Positions 17,732-26,945 of a stretch of 64,000 nt of DNA are shown piece by piece. Position numbers and translations under genes: made by a program. The notes under the pieces were generated by a model. The model was not told where the DNA came from and searched no databases. It saw only the letters and a list, made by a program, of their open reading frames with translations. Source of the stretch: Bradyrhizobium guangdongense (lineage in GTDB: Bacteria > Pseudomonadota > Alphaproteobacteria > Rhizobiales > Xanthobacteraceae). Position 1 is the first letter of the stretch. Every line of letters starts with the position of its first letter. The stretch covers positions 1 to 64,000 of the forward strand of contig NZ_PPPT01000090.1 of assembly GCF_006483445.1 (NCBI RefSeq), given 5' to 3'.

Positions 17732-19267
17732 CTAATTCGGCACCGCCGCCAGCACCCGCCCGCGTACCCGCTCCATCAGAAGGGGGCTCGCCAGCACGGC
17801 CACGACGACGAGCCAGATCGCGCACTCCGCCAGGAAGCGTGGCACTCCCGTTCCCGGCACCACCGCGCGGATCGCCAGTCCAAGCCCCCACCCGCCGAGG
17901 ATGATCGCGACCATCACCGCGATCAGCACCAGCATGTGACGAAGCGGATGGCCGAGCGTCTGACGCATGATCACCAGCGTCATGATTCCGACCTGGGTCA
18001 ACAGGTCGCTCGCCACGATCGCGATGGCGGCCCCGAGGGGGCCGAGCCGGGGGATCAGCAGGGCCGACAGGATCAGGAACGCGATCAGCTGCAGCCCCTT
18101 GGTCCGGACCAGGAGATCGCCGCGATTGCTGTGATTGGCGAAGACAAAGGCCATCAGCGATGGCGCGACGACGGCCGAGCCGAGCAGCAGCGTCACGGTG
18201 AGTGCGGGATCGTTGGGAATGCTGCCATGCGTCCACAGCGCAAAGAAGTCCGACCAGAACGGCAACAGGCCGGCGACGATGAAGCTGGCCATGGCGGTGA
18301 CGAACACCGAGCCATGAGCATAGAGCCCGCGCAGCCGCGCCTTGTCGCCGATCGCATGGTCATGGCCGAGCTCCGCACCGATCGGCAGCGTGATCTGGAT
18401 GCAGAGGCCTCTCACGAAGCTCGCGATCACGCGGATCAGGCCCCATTGCGCCACAGCGACGCGATCGGCGACCATCGCGCTGACCAGCAGCATCGGCGCG
18501 TTGGCGAGCGCGAGCTCGGTGAGGTTGGCAATGGAGAAGGGAAAGGCCAGGCCCAACTGTCCGGCGCTCCAGCGCCAGGACGGGGACCGAGTGGAACGGC
18601 TGCGGCCGCGCTTCAGGAACGGCAATTGGCGTGGTGCGTCATAGGCGATCAGGAACAGCGCACAGAGGATCTGCGTCGAGACGTAGGCAATCGCGACCGC
18701 GAACAGGCTGCCGAACCACGCGATCGCGATCAGTTGCCCGGCCTGCCCAAGCAGGAGCGCGACATTTTGCGACCACGCGGCCCGGCCATATTTTCCGCGC
18801 GCGCGGTAGAGGCCAGAGACGAGATTGGCCGGCAGGATGAGCAGCGTGCCGACGGTGATCACGAGCATCGCGGCGTCGAAGGTCGGCATCGTGTGAAATC
18901 CGAGGATCGAAGCGGGCGGAAACAGCTCGATGCTGGCGACGAGCAGCACGCCGAGCACCACGACGATGCCCAGATAGATCCGCATCATGCGTGCATAAAA
19001 GCTCGCCGTCCGGCCGTCGCAATCGACGCAGGACTTGAAGGCGAGAAAGCGGTTGATGGAGCGAAGCTGGAGGCCGGCATCGGCCACGATGACGAGGCTG
19101 CCGGCGGCATAGAGCACGAGCCAGGCCGCGAGACGGTCGCTGCTCCAGAAATGCAGGAACGCAGGGATGAGGAGAAGCTGCTGCGTCAGCGCCAGCAGCA
19201 TCTGCACGAGGTTTGCCGACCAGCCGTGAACGAGCCGATGAAGCCGGCCGCTGCCCCCTGCGCGCAT
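17732..19267 (-). CDS. Second Wzx-like polysaccharide flippase
   Basis: The 511-residue protein (start at ATG 19267, MRAGGSGRLHRLV) has about 12 hydrophobic helices and the LVSGLYRARGKYGRAAW segment of MOP-type transporters. The longest frame begins 66 codons earlier, but that part is polar and lacks any domain, so I reject it. With 45-1370 the window has two flippases, implying at least two exported glycans or separate export of subunits. It lies opposite the divergent aminotransferase gene (19499), with about 230 bp between them that should hold both promoters. Confidence 0.78.
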   Translation of the reverse strand: MRAGGSGRLHRLVHGWSANLVQMLLALTQQLLLIPAFLHFWSSDRLAAWLVLYAAGSLVIVADAGLQLRSINRFLAFKSCVDCDGRTASFYARMMRIYLGIVVVLGVLLVASIELFPPASILGFHTMPTFDAAMLVITVGTLLILPANLVSGLYRARGKYGRAAWSQNVALLLGQAGQLIAIAWFGSLFAVAIAYVSTQILCALFLIAYDAPRQLPFLKRGRSRSTRSPSWRWSAGQLGLAFPFSIANLTELALANAPMLLVSAMVADRVAVAQWGLIRVIASFVRGLCIQITLPIGAELGHDHAIGDKARLRGLYAHGSVFVTAMASFIVAGLLPFWSDFFALWTHGSIPNDPALTVTLLLGSAVVAPSLMAFVFANHSNRGDLLVRTKGLQLIAFLILSALLIPRLGPLGAAIAIVASDLLTQVGIMTLVIMRQTLGHPLRHMLVLIAVMVAIILGGWGLGLAIRAVVPGTGVPRFLAECAIWLVVVAVLASPLLMERVRGRVLAAVPN

Positions 19268-19498
19268 CGGGCCCTCCGTCCTGCCTGGCGCGTCAACTTG
19301 CGTATCGGTCAAGCAGCATCCTTCCTGGCCAACGCGCGCACCGCGAACCGTCCCGATCGCCTGCGGGAGCGACGCGACAGTTCCGCCGGACTGTGCCCGA
19401 TCGCCAGTTGATTCCCGCAGCGGAAAACGCCAAAACGCCACCCTGGATTCGAAACAGGGCGTCAACGCGCGTCTTAAGGCGGTTCAACGGCTTAGGCA

Positions 19499-20641
19499 AT
19501 GGCATCAGAGTTCATCCCGTTCAACCGGCCCTACCCGACCGGCAAGGAGCACGGCTACATCCAGGATGCGCTGGACAGCCTGCACGTGTCCGGCGACGGC
19601 CGCTTCACCAAGCTTTGCCATGAGTGGATCGAGCGGCGCACCGGATGCGCAAAGGCGCTGCTGACGCACTCCTGCACCTCCGCCCTCGACATGGCCGCCA
19701 TGCTGCTCGACCTCAGGGCCGGCGACGAGGTCATCCTGCCCTCCTTCACCTTCGTGTCGAGCGCGAATGCCTTCGTGCTGCGCGGGGTGGTGCCCGTCTT
19801 CGTCGACGTTCGCGAGGACACGCTCAACCTCGACGAACGGCAGATCGAGGCTGCGATCACTTCGCGCACGCGCGCGATCGCGCCAGTGCACTATGCCGGC
19901 GTCGGCTGCGAGATGGACGCGATCGTCGCGATTGCGAAGCGTCACAATCTGCGGATCGTCGAGGACGCCGCGCAGGCGATCATGGCAAGCTACAAGGGCT
20001 CGCCGCTCGGCGCCATCGGTGACCTCGGCAGCTTCAGCTTTCACGAGACCAAGAACATCATGTCGGGCGAAGGCGGCTGCCTGCTGGTGAACGACCCCGC
20101 GCTCGCGCAGCGCGCCGAGATCATGCGCGAGAAGGGCACCGATCGCAGCCGGTTCTTCCGCGGCGAAGTCGACAAATACACCTGGCAGGATATCGGCTCG
20201 TCCTATCTGCCGAGCGATCTCACCGCCGCCTTCCTGTGGGCACAGTTGGAAGAGGCCGAGCGCATCACGCGCGAACGGCTCGCGATCTGGAGCAGGTATC
20301 ACGACCTGCTGGCGCCGATGGAGCAGCGCGGCCTGCTGCGCCGTCCGACCGTGCCCGCCCACTGCCGTCACAACGGCCATATCTACTACGTGCTGCTGCC
20401 CGCGGTGATCGACCGCGCCATGGTGCTGCGCAAGCTCCGGGACGAGAACATCCAGGCGGTCTTCCACTACGTGCCGCTGCATTCCTCACCCGCCGGGCTG
20501 CGCTTCGGGCGCACGCATGGCGATCTCAAGCTCACCACCTCGCTCTCGGAACGTCTCATCCGGCTGCCGATGTGGATGGGGTTGCGCGAGAGCGAGCAGG
20601 AGCGCATTTGCGACACGCTCGGGACGATCCTCGGGCGGTAA
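19499..20641 (+). CDS. rffA: WecE/RffA-like dTDP-4-keto-6-deoxyglucose aminotransferase
   Basis: This 380-residue enzyme follows E. coli WecE closely along its whole length: IPFNRPYPTGKEHGYIQDAL at the start, LLTHSCTSALDMAAMLLDL, SFTFVSSANAFVLRGVVPVF, and the PLP lysine in FSFHETKNIMSGEGG. WecE/RffA converts dTDP-4-keto-6-deoxy-D-glucose to dTDP-4-amino-4,6-dideoxygalactose (TDP-Fuc4N). No RmlA/RmlB pair is seen in the window. Its convergent neighbour, the GspN-like gene, ends 2 bp away. A formyltransferase for 4-amino sugars lies at 45356-46270 and is a possible downstream user. Confidence 0.88.
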   Translation: MASEFIPFNRPYPTGKEHGYIQDALDSLHVSGDGRFTKLCHEWIERRTGCAKALLTHSCTSALDMAAMLLDLRAGDEVILPSFTFVSSANAFVLRGVVPVFVDVREDTLNLDERQIEAAITSRTRAIAPVHYAGVGCEMDAIVAIAKRHNLRIVEDAAQAIMASYKGSPLGAIGDLGSFSFHETKNIMSGEGGCLLVNDPALAQRAEIMREKGTDRSRFFRGEVDKYTWQDIGSSYLPSDLTAAFLWAQLEEAERITRERLAIWSRYHDLLAPMEQRGLLRRPTVPAHCRHNGHIYYVLLPAVIDRAMVLRKLRDENIQAVFHYVPLHSSPAGLRFGRTHGDLKLTTSLSERLIRLPMWMGLRESEQERICDTLGTILGR

Positions 20642-20643
20642 AA

Positions 20644-21351
20644 CTAAAGCCCGTCGGACTCGCCGTTTTTGGGTGTGGACCGCGGCACGAAGGGCGCAAA
20701 CGACTGATCACCCGCCGCTGGTGCCACCAGTTTTCCGCTCTCGAGGGGCGGCGCGCCGGCGACGCCCGGCACGCCCGGCGGCGATGGTGGCGGGGCCTCC
20801 GGCGCGTCGAGACGCTGGAGCGCGAGCACCTCGCTGCGATCCCCCTGCCTGAGGGTCACCTCCCGTGGCTGGACCGCACTCAGCGACCAGCCGGCCCGCG
20901 ATTCGCCCTGGCGCAGCCGGATGACCTTCTGATCGGTTCGGTCGAGCAGGATCGCGATGGCGTCGCCCTCGCCCACCACGGCCCCGACCAGGACCAGCGG
21001 CGGCGGCGCGTCCGTCTGCTTGGGCGGCGTCGGCACACTGCTCTCCTCGACGGGCATGGTTGCCACCGCGCGAGGCGGCGGGCGGCGCGAGGCCGAGAAG
21101 ATCGGACGCTCCTCGGTCGCGGTCAGGGCAGACAACGGCACCGACCAGAGCGGATTACCGCGCGGGACCGGCCTGCTCGCCGGCTGGGCGGCGGGTCTGG
21201 CAATGGGCCTCACGGCGCCGACGTCGATCGTCTCGCTCGGGCTGCGCGCGGCATCGTCCGGCAGGATATCGATCCGGGATGAGGTCGCGGCCATCGCTCC
21301 GGGGAGCACCCAGAGCATGGCCAATCCGATCAATCCCAGCCGTCCGGCCAT
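20644..21351 (-). CDS. GspN/GspC-like type II secretion accessory protein
   Basis: The longest frame is 362 codons, but I start at ATG 21351 (235 residues). MAGRLGLIGLAMLWVLPGAMA then forms a clean signal peptide or anchor. The rest includes ERPIFSASRRPPPRA, a segment typical of GspC/GspN HR-type proteins, and a long proline-rich C-terminal half. GspC connects the inner-membrane platform to the secretin, and GspN is an accessory protein; no other gspC-like gene was found. It is cut off from gspM by the autotransporter at 21690-25325, transcribed in the opposite direction. Confidence 0.65.
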   Translation of the reverse strand: MAGRLGLIGLAMLWVLPGAMAATSSRIDILPDDAARSPSETIDVGAVRPIARPAAQPASRPVPRGNPLWSVPLSALTATEERPIFSASRRPPPRAVATMPVEESSVPTPPKQTDAPPPLVLVGAVVGEGDAIAILLDRTDQKVIRLRQGESRAGWSLSAVQPREVTLRQGDRSEVLALQRLDAPEAPPPSPPGVPGVAGAPPLESGKLVAPAAGDQSFAPFVPRSTPKNGESDGL

Positions 21352-21689
21352 CAAATTTCCCCGCTGGCCCGCCGCCACGCCGGCACACCGTCGCGATAAG
21401 ACCCATAGCCTAGTTCTTGCCGCCCCGGCCATCAACCCGCGAGCCCGCCCACAGCCGGTTCCAGGCGGGCCAGGGGCCTTTCCGCATGCTGTTCCGCGTC
21501 GACCGTCGGGAACATGTTGCATGTCGGCCACCATGACTGAAATTGCAAACGAAACAGGCAGAATCACCCCGCAATGGGACGGCCGTTCATTGCCGCGGGC
21601 CGCGGTCGCATGGGAATATGACGCGTTCAGTCGGGTCGAACGTCGCCATTGTACGTCCCGATCTTTGCTTTGCTGATTTGAGAACCCTG
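21352..21689. other. Divergent intergenic region between gspN-like and autotransporter genes
   Basis: The stretch contains no supported gene; the longer frames entering it from either side start well inside the neighbouring genes and carry no domain. It should hold the promoters of the two divergent genes. A small inverted repeat, ACATG-TTG-CATGT at 21512-21524, could bind a regulator. I found no confident -35/-10 pair. The right part (from about 21540) is more A+T-rich than the left. Confidence 0.4.
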
Positions 21690-24600
21690 ATGGCCGGTCG
21701 GGCACGCACCTCCAAGGTAACTTCGAAGACACTCGGACACGGATCGCCGTCCGTTATCCGGCGCTCGCTGGCGACCTTGCTCGCGACGTCCGCCCTTGGC
21801 GCCGTCTTCGCCCAGCCCGCCTTCGCCGTCGACGGCACCTGGACCGGGGCGACCAGCACGGAATGGACCGACGGCACCAACTGGACGTCGACCCCGACGG
21901 TCCCGGACGGGACCGCGACGTTCACCAATACGGGGTCCACGACGGTCGACAGCAACGGCCTGGTCGGCATCGGCAGCATCGTCTTCACGGCCGCGCCCAA
22001 TGCGCAGGCCTACACCATCAACATCAACGACATCTTCGTGGTGAACGGCACGGGCGTCGCCAACAATTCGACGAACCTGCAGACGGTCAACGTCTTCTCG
22101 ACCATGGTGTTCTCGAACGCGAGCAGCGCCAACAGCGGCACCGGGGGCGTGATCTACAACGTCAACAGCGGAGCGATGGTCTTCAGCGACACCAGCACCG
22201 TTGGCGCCTCGAGCATCATCAACGGCGGCGATGTCGAGTTCAACAATTCGAGCAACGCGGGAACCGCCACGATCACCAACAACGTGGTGATGAATTTCAA
22301 CGACACGAGCTCGGCAAGCTCCGCGGTCATCTCGAACGCCGCGACCGGCACGCTTTTCTTCAACAACTCGGCGACGGCTGCCACATCGGTGATTTCGAAC
22401 GACGGCACGCTCACCTTCGCCGGCTCATCGACCGCCGGCAGCGCAACGATCACCACCAACAATGGCGGCACGACGAGCTTCACGGGGACGAGTTCCGGCG
22501 GCACCGCGACCTTCGTCACGCTCACCGGCGGCACGTTCGACATTTCGGGCCTGACCAGCGCCGGCTTGTCGGTCGGCTCGATCGCGGGCGCGGGCAGCTA
22601 CGTGCTCGGCGCCAAGACGCTGACGACCGGCAGCAACAACACCAGCACCGTCGTCGACGGCGCGATCTCCGGCATCGGCGGCGGGCTGACGAAAGTCGGC
22701 ACCGGCACGCTCGTGTTGACCGGCACCAACACCTATACGGGCGCGACGACCATCTCGGCCGGAACGCTGGCGATCAACGGCTTCGGCAGCATCGCAAGCT
22801 CCAGCCTCGTCACGGTGAACGCGACGCTCGACATTTCAGGCTCCGCCGTGGCGTTCAATGCCATCACGACGCTCGCCGGCGGTGCCAGCGGCATCGTCAA
22901 CTTGGGCGCCAACGGCCTCGTGGTCACCAACGGCTCGACCGAGTTCGCGGGTGTGATCCAGGGCACCGGCGGGTTCGAGGTCTTCGGCGGCACGCAGACG
23001 CTGAGTGGTGTGAACACCTACAGCAACATCACGCAAATCGACGCGGGCGCCACGCTGGCGTTGAAGGGCAACGGCTCGATTGCGAGCTCGGCCGCTGCGA
23101 CGTTCCTTGGCAGCAATGGCACGCTGGACATCTCGCAGACGACCTCCGGCACATCGATCCGCGGCCTGGGATCGCCCGCGGGAGATGGCATCGTCGCGCT
23201 CGGATCCAAGACGCTCACGATCACGTCCGGCAGCAGCTTCGGCGGCGTGATCCAGGATGGGGGCATCGCCGGCGGTACCGGTGGCCGTCTGGACATTGCC
23301 AACGGTGCCCTTCAAGCGCTTGTGGGCACCAACACCTATACCGGTACGACGACGATCGAGGCGGGTGGCGAGCTGGATCTCGGTTCGGTCGGCGCAAGCC
23401 ACGGCAGCATTGCCACTTCGAGCAATGTCATTGCCAACGGCATCTTCGATATTTCGAATCTGACCAACGGCGGGACGTCGATCAAGGCGCTTTCAGGTGC
23501 TGCCTCCGGCACGATCAATCTCGGCGCCAACACGCTGACGATCACCAACGGCAACGGCACCTTTGCCGGCGTCATCGGCGATGGCGGCGCCGGCGGCGGT
23601 TTCGCGGTATCGGGCGGCACGCAAATTCTCTCCGGCGCCAACACCTATATCGGCGCCACCACGGTGAACGGCGGCAAGCTGGTGGTGGACGGCTCGATCG
23701 TGAGCGCAACCACTGTAAATGCCGGGGGCACGCTGGGTGGTACCGGCTTGGTCGGCACCACCGCGATCGCCGGCGGCACGCTTGCGCCGGGCAATGCGGC
23801 GAATCCCACCGGGCTGCTGACGGTGAACGGTCCCTTGAGCTTCACCGCGGCCTCGACCTACCTCGTCCAGGTGTCCGGCGCGAATGCGTCACGCACCAAC
23901 GTGATCGGCGCCGCCGCGCTCGGCAATGCGACGGTGAGCGCGAACTTCTCGGGCACGCTGCAGAAGCAGTACACCATCCTCAACGCGACCGGCGGTTTTG
24001 CCGGCAGCACGTTCAACCCGACAGTCGTGTCGAACATGTCGGCGGTGTCGGCGACGCTCAGCCAGGACACCAACAACGTCTTCCTCAATATCAACGTCAA
24101 TTTCACGCCGGCCAGCGGCGGCCTTACCGTCAATCAGCAGAACGTCGGCACCACGCTGACGAACTTCTTCAATTCGACCGGCAGCATTCCGGCGGCCTTT
24201 GCCGGCCTGACACCGGCGGGGCTGACGATCGCCTCGGGCGAGCTCGGCACCGGCATCATCCAGTCCGCGATCAACGCCGACGGCCAGTTCCTCAACCTGA
24301 TGCTGGATCCCACCGTCGCCGGACGCACCGGCGGCTTCACCAAGCCTGGCAGTGTCTCGCAGTTCGCCGCCAGCGACGATGAAGCCGCCGCCTACGCCTC
24401 GATGCGGCCGGCGACCGCGCGCGAACGGGAAGCCTATGCGATGGCGACCAAGGCGCCGTTGCTGTCCGCAACCCCGGCCAATCGCTGGAGCGTCTGGGCG
24501 GCCGGCTATGGCGGCTCCGAGCAGGTCGGCGGCAATGCCGTGGTCGGCTCGCAGGATCTCAGCGCGCGGTTGTGGGGCGTCGCGGCCGGCGCCGACTACA

Positions 24601-25325
24601 AGGTCTCGCCCGACACCCTGCTCGGCTTCGCGCTCGGCGGCGGCGGCCTGAACTACTCGCTCGCCAACGCGATGGGCGCAGGCTCCGCCGACCTGTTCCA
24701 GGCCGGCGTCTACGGCCGGCACAGTTTCGGTCCCGCCTATATCGCGGCCGCGCTGGCCTATGGCTGGCACGACGTCACCACCAATCGTACCGTGGCGCTC
24801 GCCGGCGTCGACCAGCTCCAGGGCCGCTTCAAGGCCGACACGTTCTCGGCTCGCTTCGAGGGCGGCTATCGCTTCGCAACGCCGCTGGTCGGCATCACGC
24901 CCTATGCGGCCGCGCAAGTCACGAGCTTCAACCTGCCGAACTACACCGAGACCAGCCTCGCCGGCGGCGGTCTGTTTGCGCTGAACTATGCATCCCAGAC
25001 CACGACCGATACCCGCTCCGAGCTCGGCTTCCGCACCGACAAATCCTACGCGGTGCAGAACGGCGTGCTGACGCTGCGCGGCCGCGCCGCCTGGGCGCAC
25101 GACTACAATCCAAGCCGCGCCGTGACCGGCCTGTTCACGGCCCTGCCGGGCGCCGCCGCCTTCGTCGTCAACGGCGCCAGACCCGATGCCGATTCCGCAC
25201 TCGTCAGCGGCAGTGCCGAAGTGAAGTGGTTGAGCGGCTTCTCGGTCGCCGCGACCTTCGACGGCGAATTCTCCGGCAACGTCACGACCTATTCCGGCAA
25301 GGGCGTGTTCAAATATAGCTGGTGA
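21690..25325 (+). CDS. Autotransporter with beta-strand repeats and C-terminal barrel
   Basis: The protein has 1211 residues from ATG 21690 (the longest frame begins 49 codons earlier without support). It shows an extended signal peptide ending about residue 46 (GAVFAQPAFA). A passenger of about 880 residues follows with PATR-type strand repeats, such as GTLVLTGTNTYTGATTIS and TQTLSGVNTYSNITQIDAG. The last roughly 280 residues begin with RWSVWAAGYGGSEQVGG, matching the autotransporter barrel, and end FKYSW with a terminal aromatic residue. It should be self-exported through the outer membrane by the type V pathway. The passenger has no recognisable enzyme motif and may be an adhesin. It splits the gsp gene set. 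Confidence 0.88.
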   Translation: MAGRARTSKVTSKTLGHGSPSVIRRSLATLLATSALGAVFAQPAFAVDGTWTGATSTEWTDGTNWTSTPTVPDGTATFTNTGSTTVDSNGLVGIGSIVFTAAPNAQAYTININDIFVVNGTGVANNSTNLQTVNVFSTMVFSNASSANSGTGGVIYNVNSGAMVFSDTSTVGASSIINGGDVEFNNSSNAGTATITNNVVMNFNDTSSASSAVISNAATGTLFFNNSATAATSVISNDGTLTFAGSSTAGSATITTNNGGTTSFTGTSSGGTATFVTLTGGTFDISGLTSAGLSVGSIAGAGSYVLGAKTLTTGSNNTSTVVDGAISGIGGGLTKVGTGTLVLTGTNTYTGATTISAGTLAINGFGSIASSSLVTVNATLDISGSAVAFNAITTLAGGASGIVNLGANGLVVTNGSTEFAGVIQGTGGFEVFGGTQTLSGVNTYSNITQIDAGATLALKGNGSIASSAAATFLGSNGTLDISQTTSGTSIRGLGSPAGDGIVALGSKTLTITSGSSFGGVIQDGGIAGGTGGRLDIANGALQALVGTNTYTGTTTIEAGGELDLGSVGASHGSIATSSNVIANGIFDISNLTNGGTSIKALSGAASGTINLGANTLTITNGNGTFAGVIGDGGAGGGFAVSGGTQILSGANTYIGATTVNGGKLVVDGSIVSATTVNAGGTLGGTGLVGTTAIAGGTLAPGNAANPTGLLTVNGPLSFTAASTYLVQVSGANASRTNVIGAAALGNATVSANFSGTLQKQYTILNATGGFAGSTFNPTVVSNMSAVSATLSQDTNNVFLNINVNFTPASGGLTVNQQNVGTTLTNFFNSTGSIPAAFAGLTPAGLTIASGELGTGIIQSAINADGQFLNLMLDPTVAGRTGGFTKPGSVSQFAASDDEAAAYASMRPATAREREAYAMATKAPLLSATPANRWSVWAAGYGGSEQVGGNAVVGSQDLSARLWGVAAGADYKVSPDTLLGFALGGGGLNYSLANAMGAGSADLFQAGVYGRHSFGPAYIAAALAYGWHDVTTNRTVALAGVDQLQGRFKADTFSARFEGGYRFATPLVGITPYAAAQVTSFNLPNYTETSLAGGGLFALNYASQTTTDTRSELGFRTDKSYAVQNGVLTLRGRAAWAHDYNPSRAVTGLFTALPGAAAFVVNGARPDADSALVSGSAEVKWLSGFSVAATFDGEFSGNVTTYSGKGVFKYSW

Positions 25326-25340
25326 GCGGGCCCCGTCGGC

Positions 25341-25907
25341 CTACTTCCCCGCTTGCCACTGACCGGACACGCCGAGGATCACCCTGACGCGGCCCGTGGT
25401 CGTCTCGTTCTGGGCCGTGGTCTGCGGCACCTGGACGTCGAGCTGATCGACGAACAAAAACGGCATGCCGGCTTCGAGATCGTAGAGCAGTTTCTGGAGC
25501 GCGGGCTGCTCGAGCTCGCAACTGACGACGAGGCCGACAAAACCGTTCTTGCTCTGCGCGCCCGATACGTCGACCTGCGACGACTGCACCGAGCCGCCGA
25601 CATTGCCGACCGCGGCCGCGACACGCTGCAACAAATTGGCGCCCGCAACCGTCACCGTCGGCCCTTCCAGGAACGGCGTGCCCGGATGTTCCGCCGACGA
25701 CAGTCCCGCGCCGCCTGCGCCGGCCTTGCGGCCGCGCAACTGGTCGAGCAGATCGGAGGTTTGCGCCAGGGCCTGGCGGTGGGAGATGACGTCGGCGACC
25801 GAAAGCCCCGTCATCAGCAACAGGCCACCAACAACAGCAGCATAGAGCGTCACCGCGATCAGCGGCGAATGCGACAGCGTGCGCGTGATGGTGTCCTGCA
25901 CGCTCAT
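25341..25907 (-). CDS. gspM: Type II secretion protein GspM (subtype b)
   Basis: This 188-residue inner-membrane protein has one helix (about residues 18-40) and a periplasmic ferredoxin-like domain as in T2SSM type b. The family-type motif is the LVVSCELEQPALQKLLYDLE strand-helix-strand segment. GspM is part of the inner-membrane platform with GspE, GspF and GspL. Its ATG overlaps the stop of gspL by 4 nt (ATGA). The gene is the last of the nine-gene gspEFGHIJKLM run. The autotransporter stop (25325) is 15 bp from its own stop, so the two are convergent. Confidence 0.8.
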   Translation of the reverse strand: MSVQDTITRTLSHSPLIAVTLYAAVVGGLLLMTGLSVADVISHRQALAQTSDLLDQLRGRKAGAGGAGLSSAEHPGTPFLEGPTVTVAGANLLQRVAAAVGNVGGSVQSSQVDVSGAQSKNGFVGLVVSCELEQPALQKLLYDLEAGMPFLFVDQLDVQVPQTTAQNETTTGRVRVILGVSGQWQAGK

Positions 25908-26944
25908 GGCACGTTCCTCGGCTCGATCTGCGCCTCGATATGGAAGCGCTCGCCGGGATCCGACGACGATCGCGTGGTCGGCGCATAGAAGGTCGCGCGC
26001 GTGAAGTGCTGGGACTGCTCGATCAGCGGGATCAGCGATGGCGCATCCCGGGTGATGCCGGCGATCTGGAGCTTGTTCGAGGCCAGATGCAGCTCGGTGA
26101 CGTAAGTGTGGTCGGGCAGCACGCGGCTTAAGGATTCCAGCACGATCACGCTCGCCGGCGTCTCGTATTTGCGCCGCTCGAGCAACGCCAGCGGCGAACG
26201 CTCGCCGCCGTCGCTGCCGGCACGCAGCGCCGCGCGCCGCTGGGCGATCTGGCGTTCGAGCTCGCTCTCCTGCGTGCTCAGGCTGTCGGCCAGATAGGTC
26301 GCGAACACGGACGCCACGACCGCAGCTACGGCTGCAATACCGAGCACCAGTTGCAGCCTGCGGCTCAACCGGGCGGGATCGACCGCGCCGCGCGAGCGCT
26401 GCTCGAACACCTTGATCCGGCCGTTGCCGGGCGCGTCGGTGCAGATCGCGACCGCGGAAGGATGCAGGCCGGAAATGGCCTCGACATATCCCATCGCGAG
26501 CTTGCGGGGGGCGGCCGCAATCAGCGTTGTGATGCCGTCGCTGCCGCTCGCCGCCGGGGCGCTGCAGCCGAACACGGCCTCACCCGCACTCCACGGCGTC
26601 AGGCGATCGATCTGAGCACGCACGATGCCGTCGAGGAAGTCGGCCGCGCGCGACGGCAGCTCCAGCGGACGAAACAGGAAGCGCTGCGGCTGCAACACGA
26701 TCTCGACACGGCTGCCCCGCACCACCTGTGCCAGATTGGTTGCAGAGAACTGCCCGTCGCGAAACGCGAGGTCGGTTACGCCATTCTCCGGCTTGCCGCC
26801 CTCCAGCGCGAATCCACCCTTCTCGTCCTCGATGAGGCGGACCGCCCGCGGCGACACCATCCGCTCCAGCCCGGCAACGATGGTGCCGGCCACCGTGCCG
26901 GTCCAGGCGTCGAGAATCGCACGAAGGGGTTGCAGCGAACTCAT
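25904..26944 (-). CDS. gspL: Type II secretion protein GspL (PilN-like periplasmic domain)
   Basis: From ATG 26944 the product has 346 residues. The first about 220 form a cytoplasmic actin-like region that would contact GspE. One membrane helix follows (LQLVLGIAAVAAVVASVFATY), then a PilN-like periplasmic domain including VLESLSRVLPDHTYVTELHL. The longest frame adds 22 codons that overlap gspK and is rejected. The start lies 1 nt after the gspK stop. It belongs to the inner-membrane platform of the secretion machine. Confidence 0.8.
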   Translation of the reverse strand: MSSLQPLRAILDAWTGTVAGTIVAGLERMVSPRAVRLIEDEKGGFALEGGKPENGVTDLAFRDGQFSATNLAQVVRGSRVEIVLQPQRFLFRPLELPSRAADFLDGIVRAQIDRLTPWSAGEAVFGCSAPAASGSDGITTLIAAAPRKLAMGYVEAISGLHPSAVAICTDAPGNGRIKVFEQRSRGAVDPARLSRRLQLVLGIAAVAAVVASVFATYLADSLSTQESELERQIAQRRAALRAGSDGGERSPLALLERRKYETPASVIVLESLSRVLPDHTYVTELHLASNKLQIAGITRDAPSLIPLIEQSQHFTRATFYAPTTRSSSDPGERFHIEAQIEPRNVP

Positions 26945-26945
26945 C

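Noticed and set aside
17501-19411. A 636-codon plus-strand frame antisense to the flippase gene.
   Set aside because: It mirrors the flippase on the other strand, has a low-complexity D/H/R/Q composition and no membrane or domain pattern. High GC at third positions explains its length.
21863-24382. An 839-codon plus-strand frame overlapping the autotransporter gene.
   Set aside because: It is rich in H, R and Q and follows the autotransporter codons in another frame. Repetitive GC-rich sequence keeps this frame open; no domain or start signal supports it.
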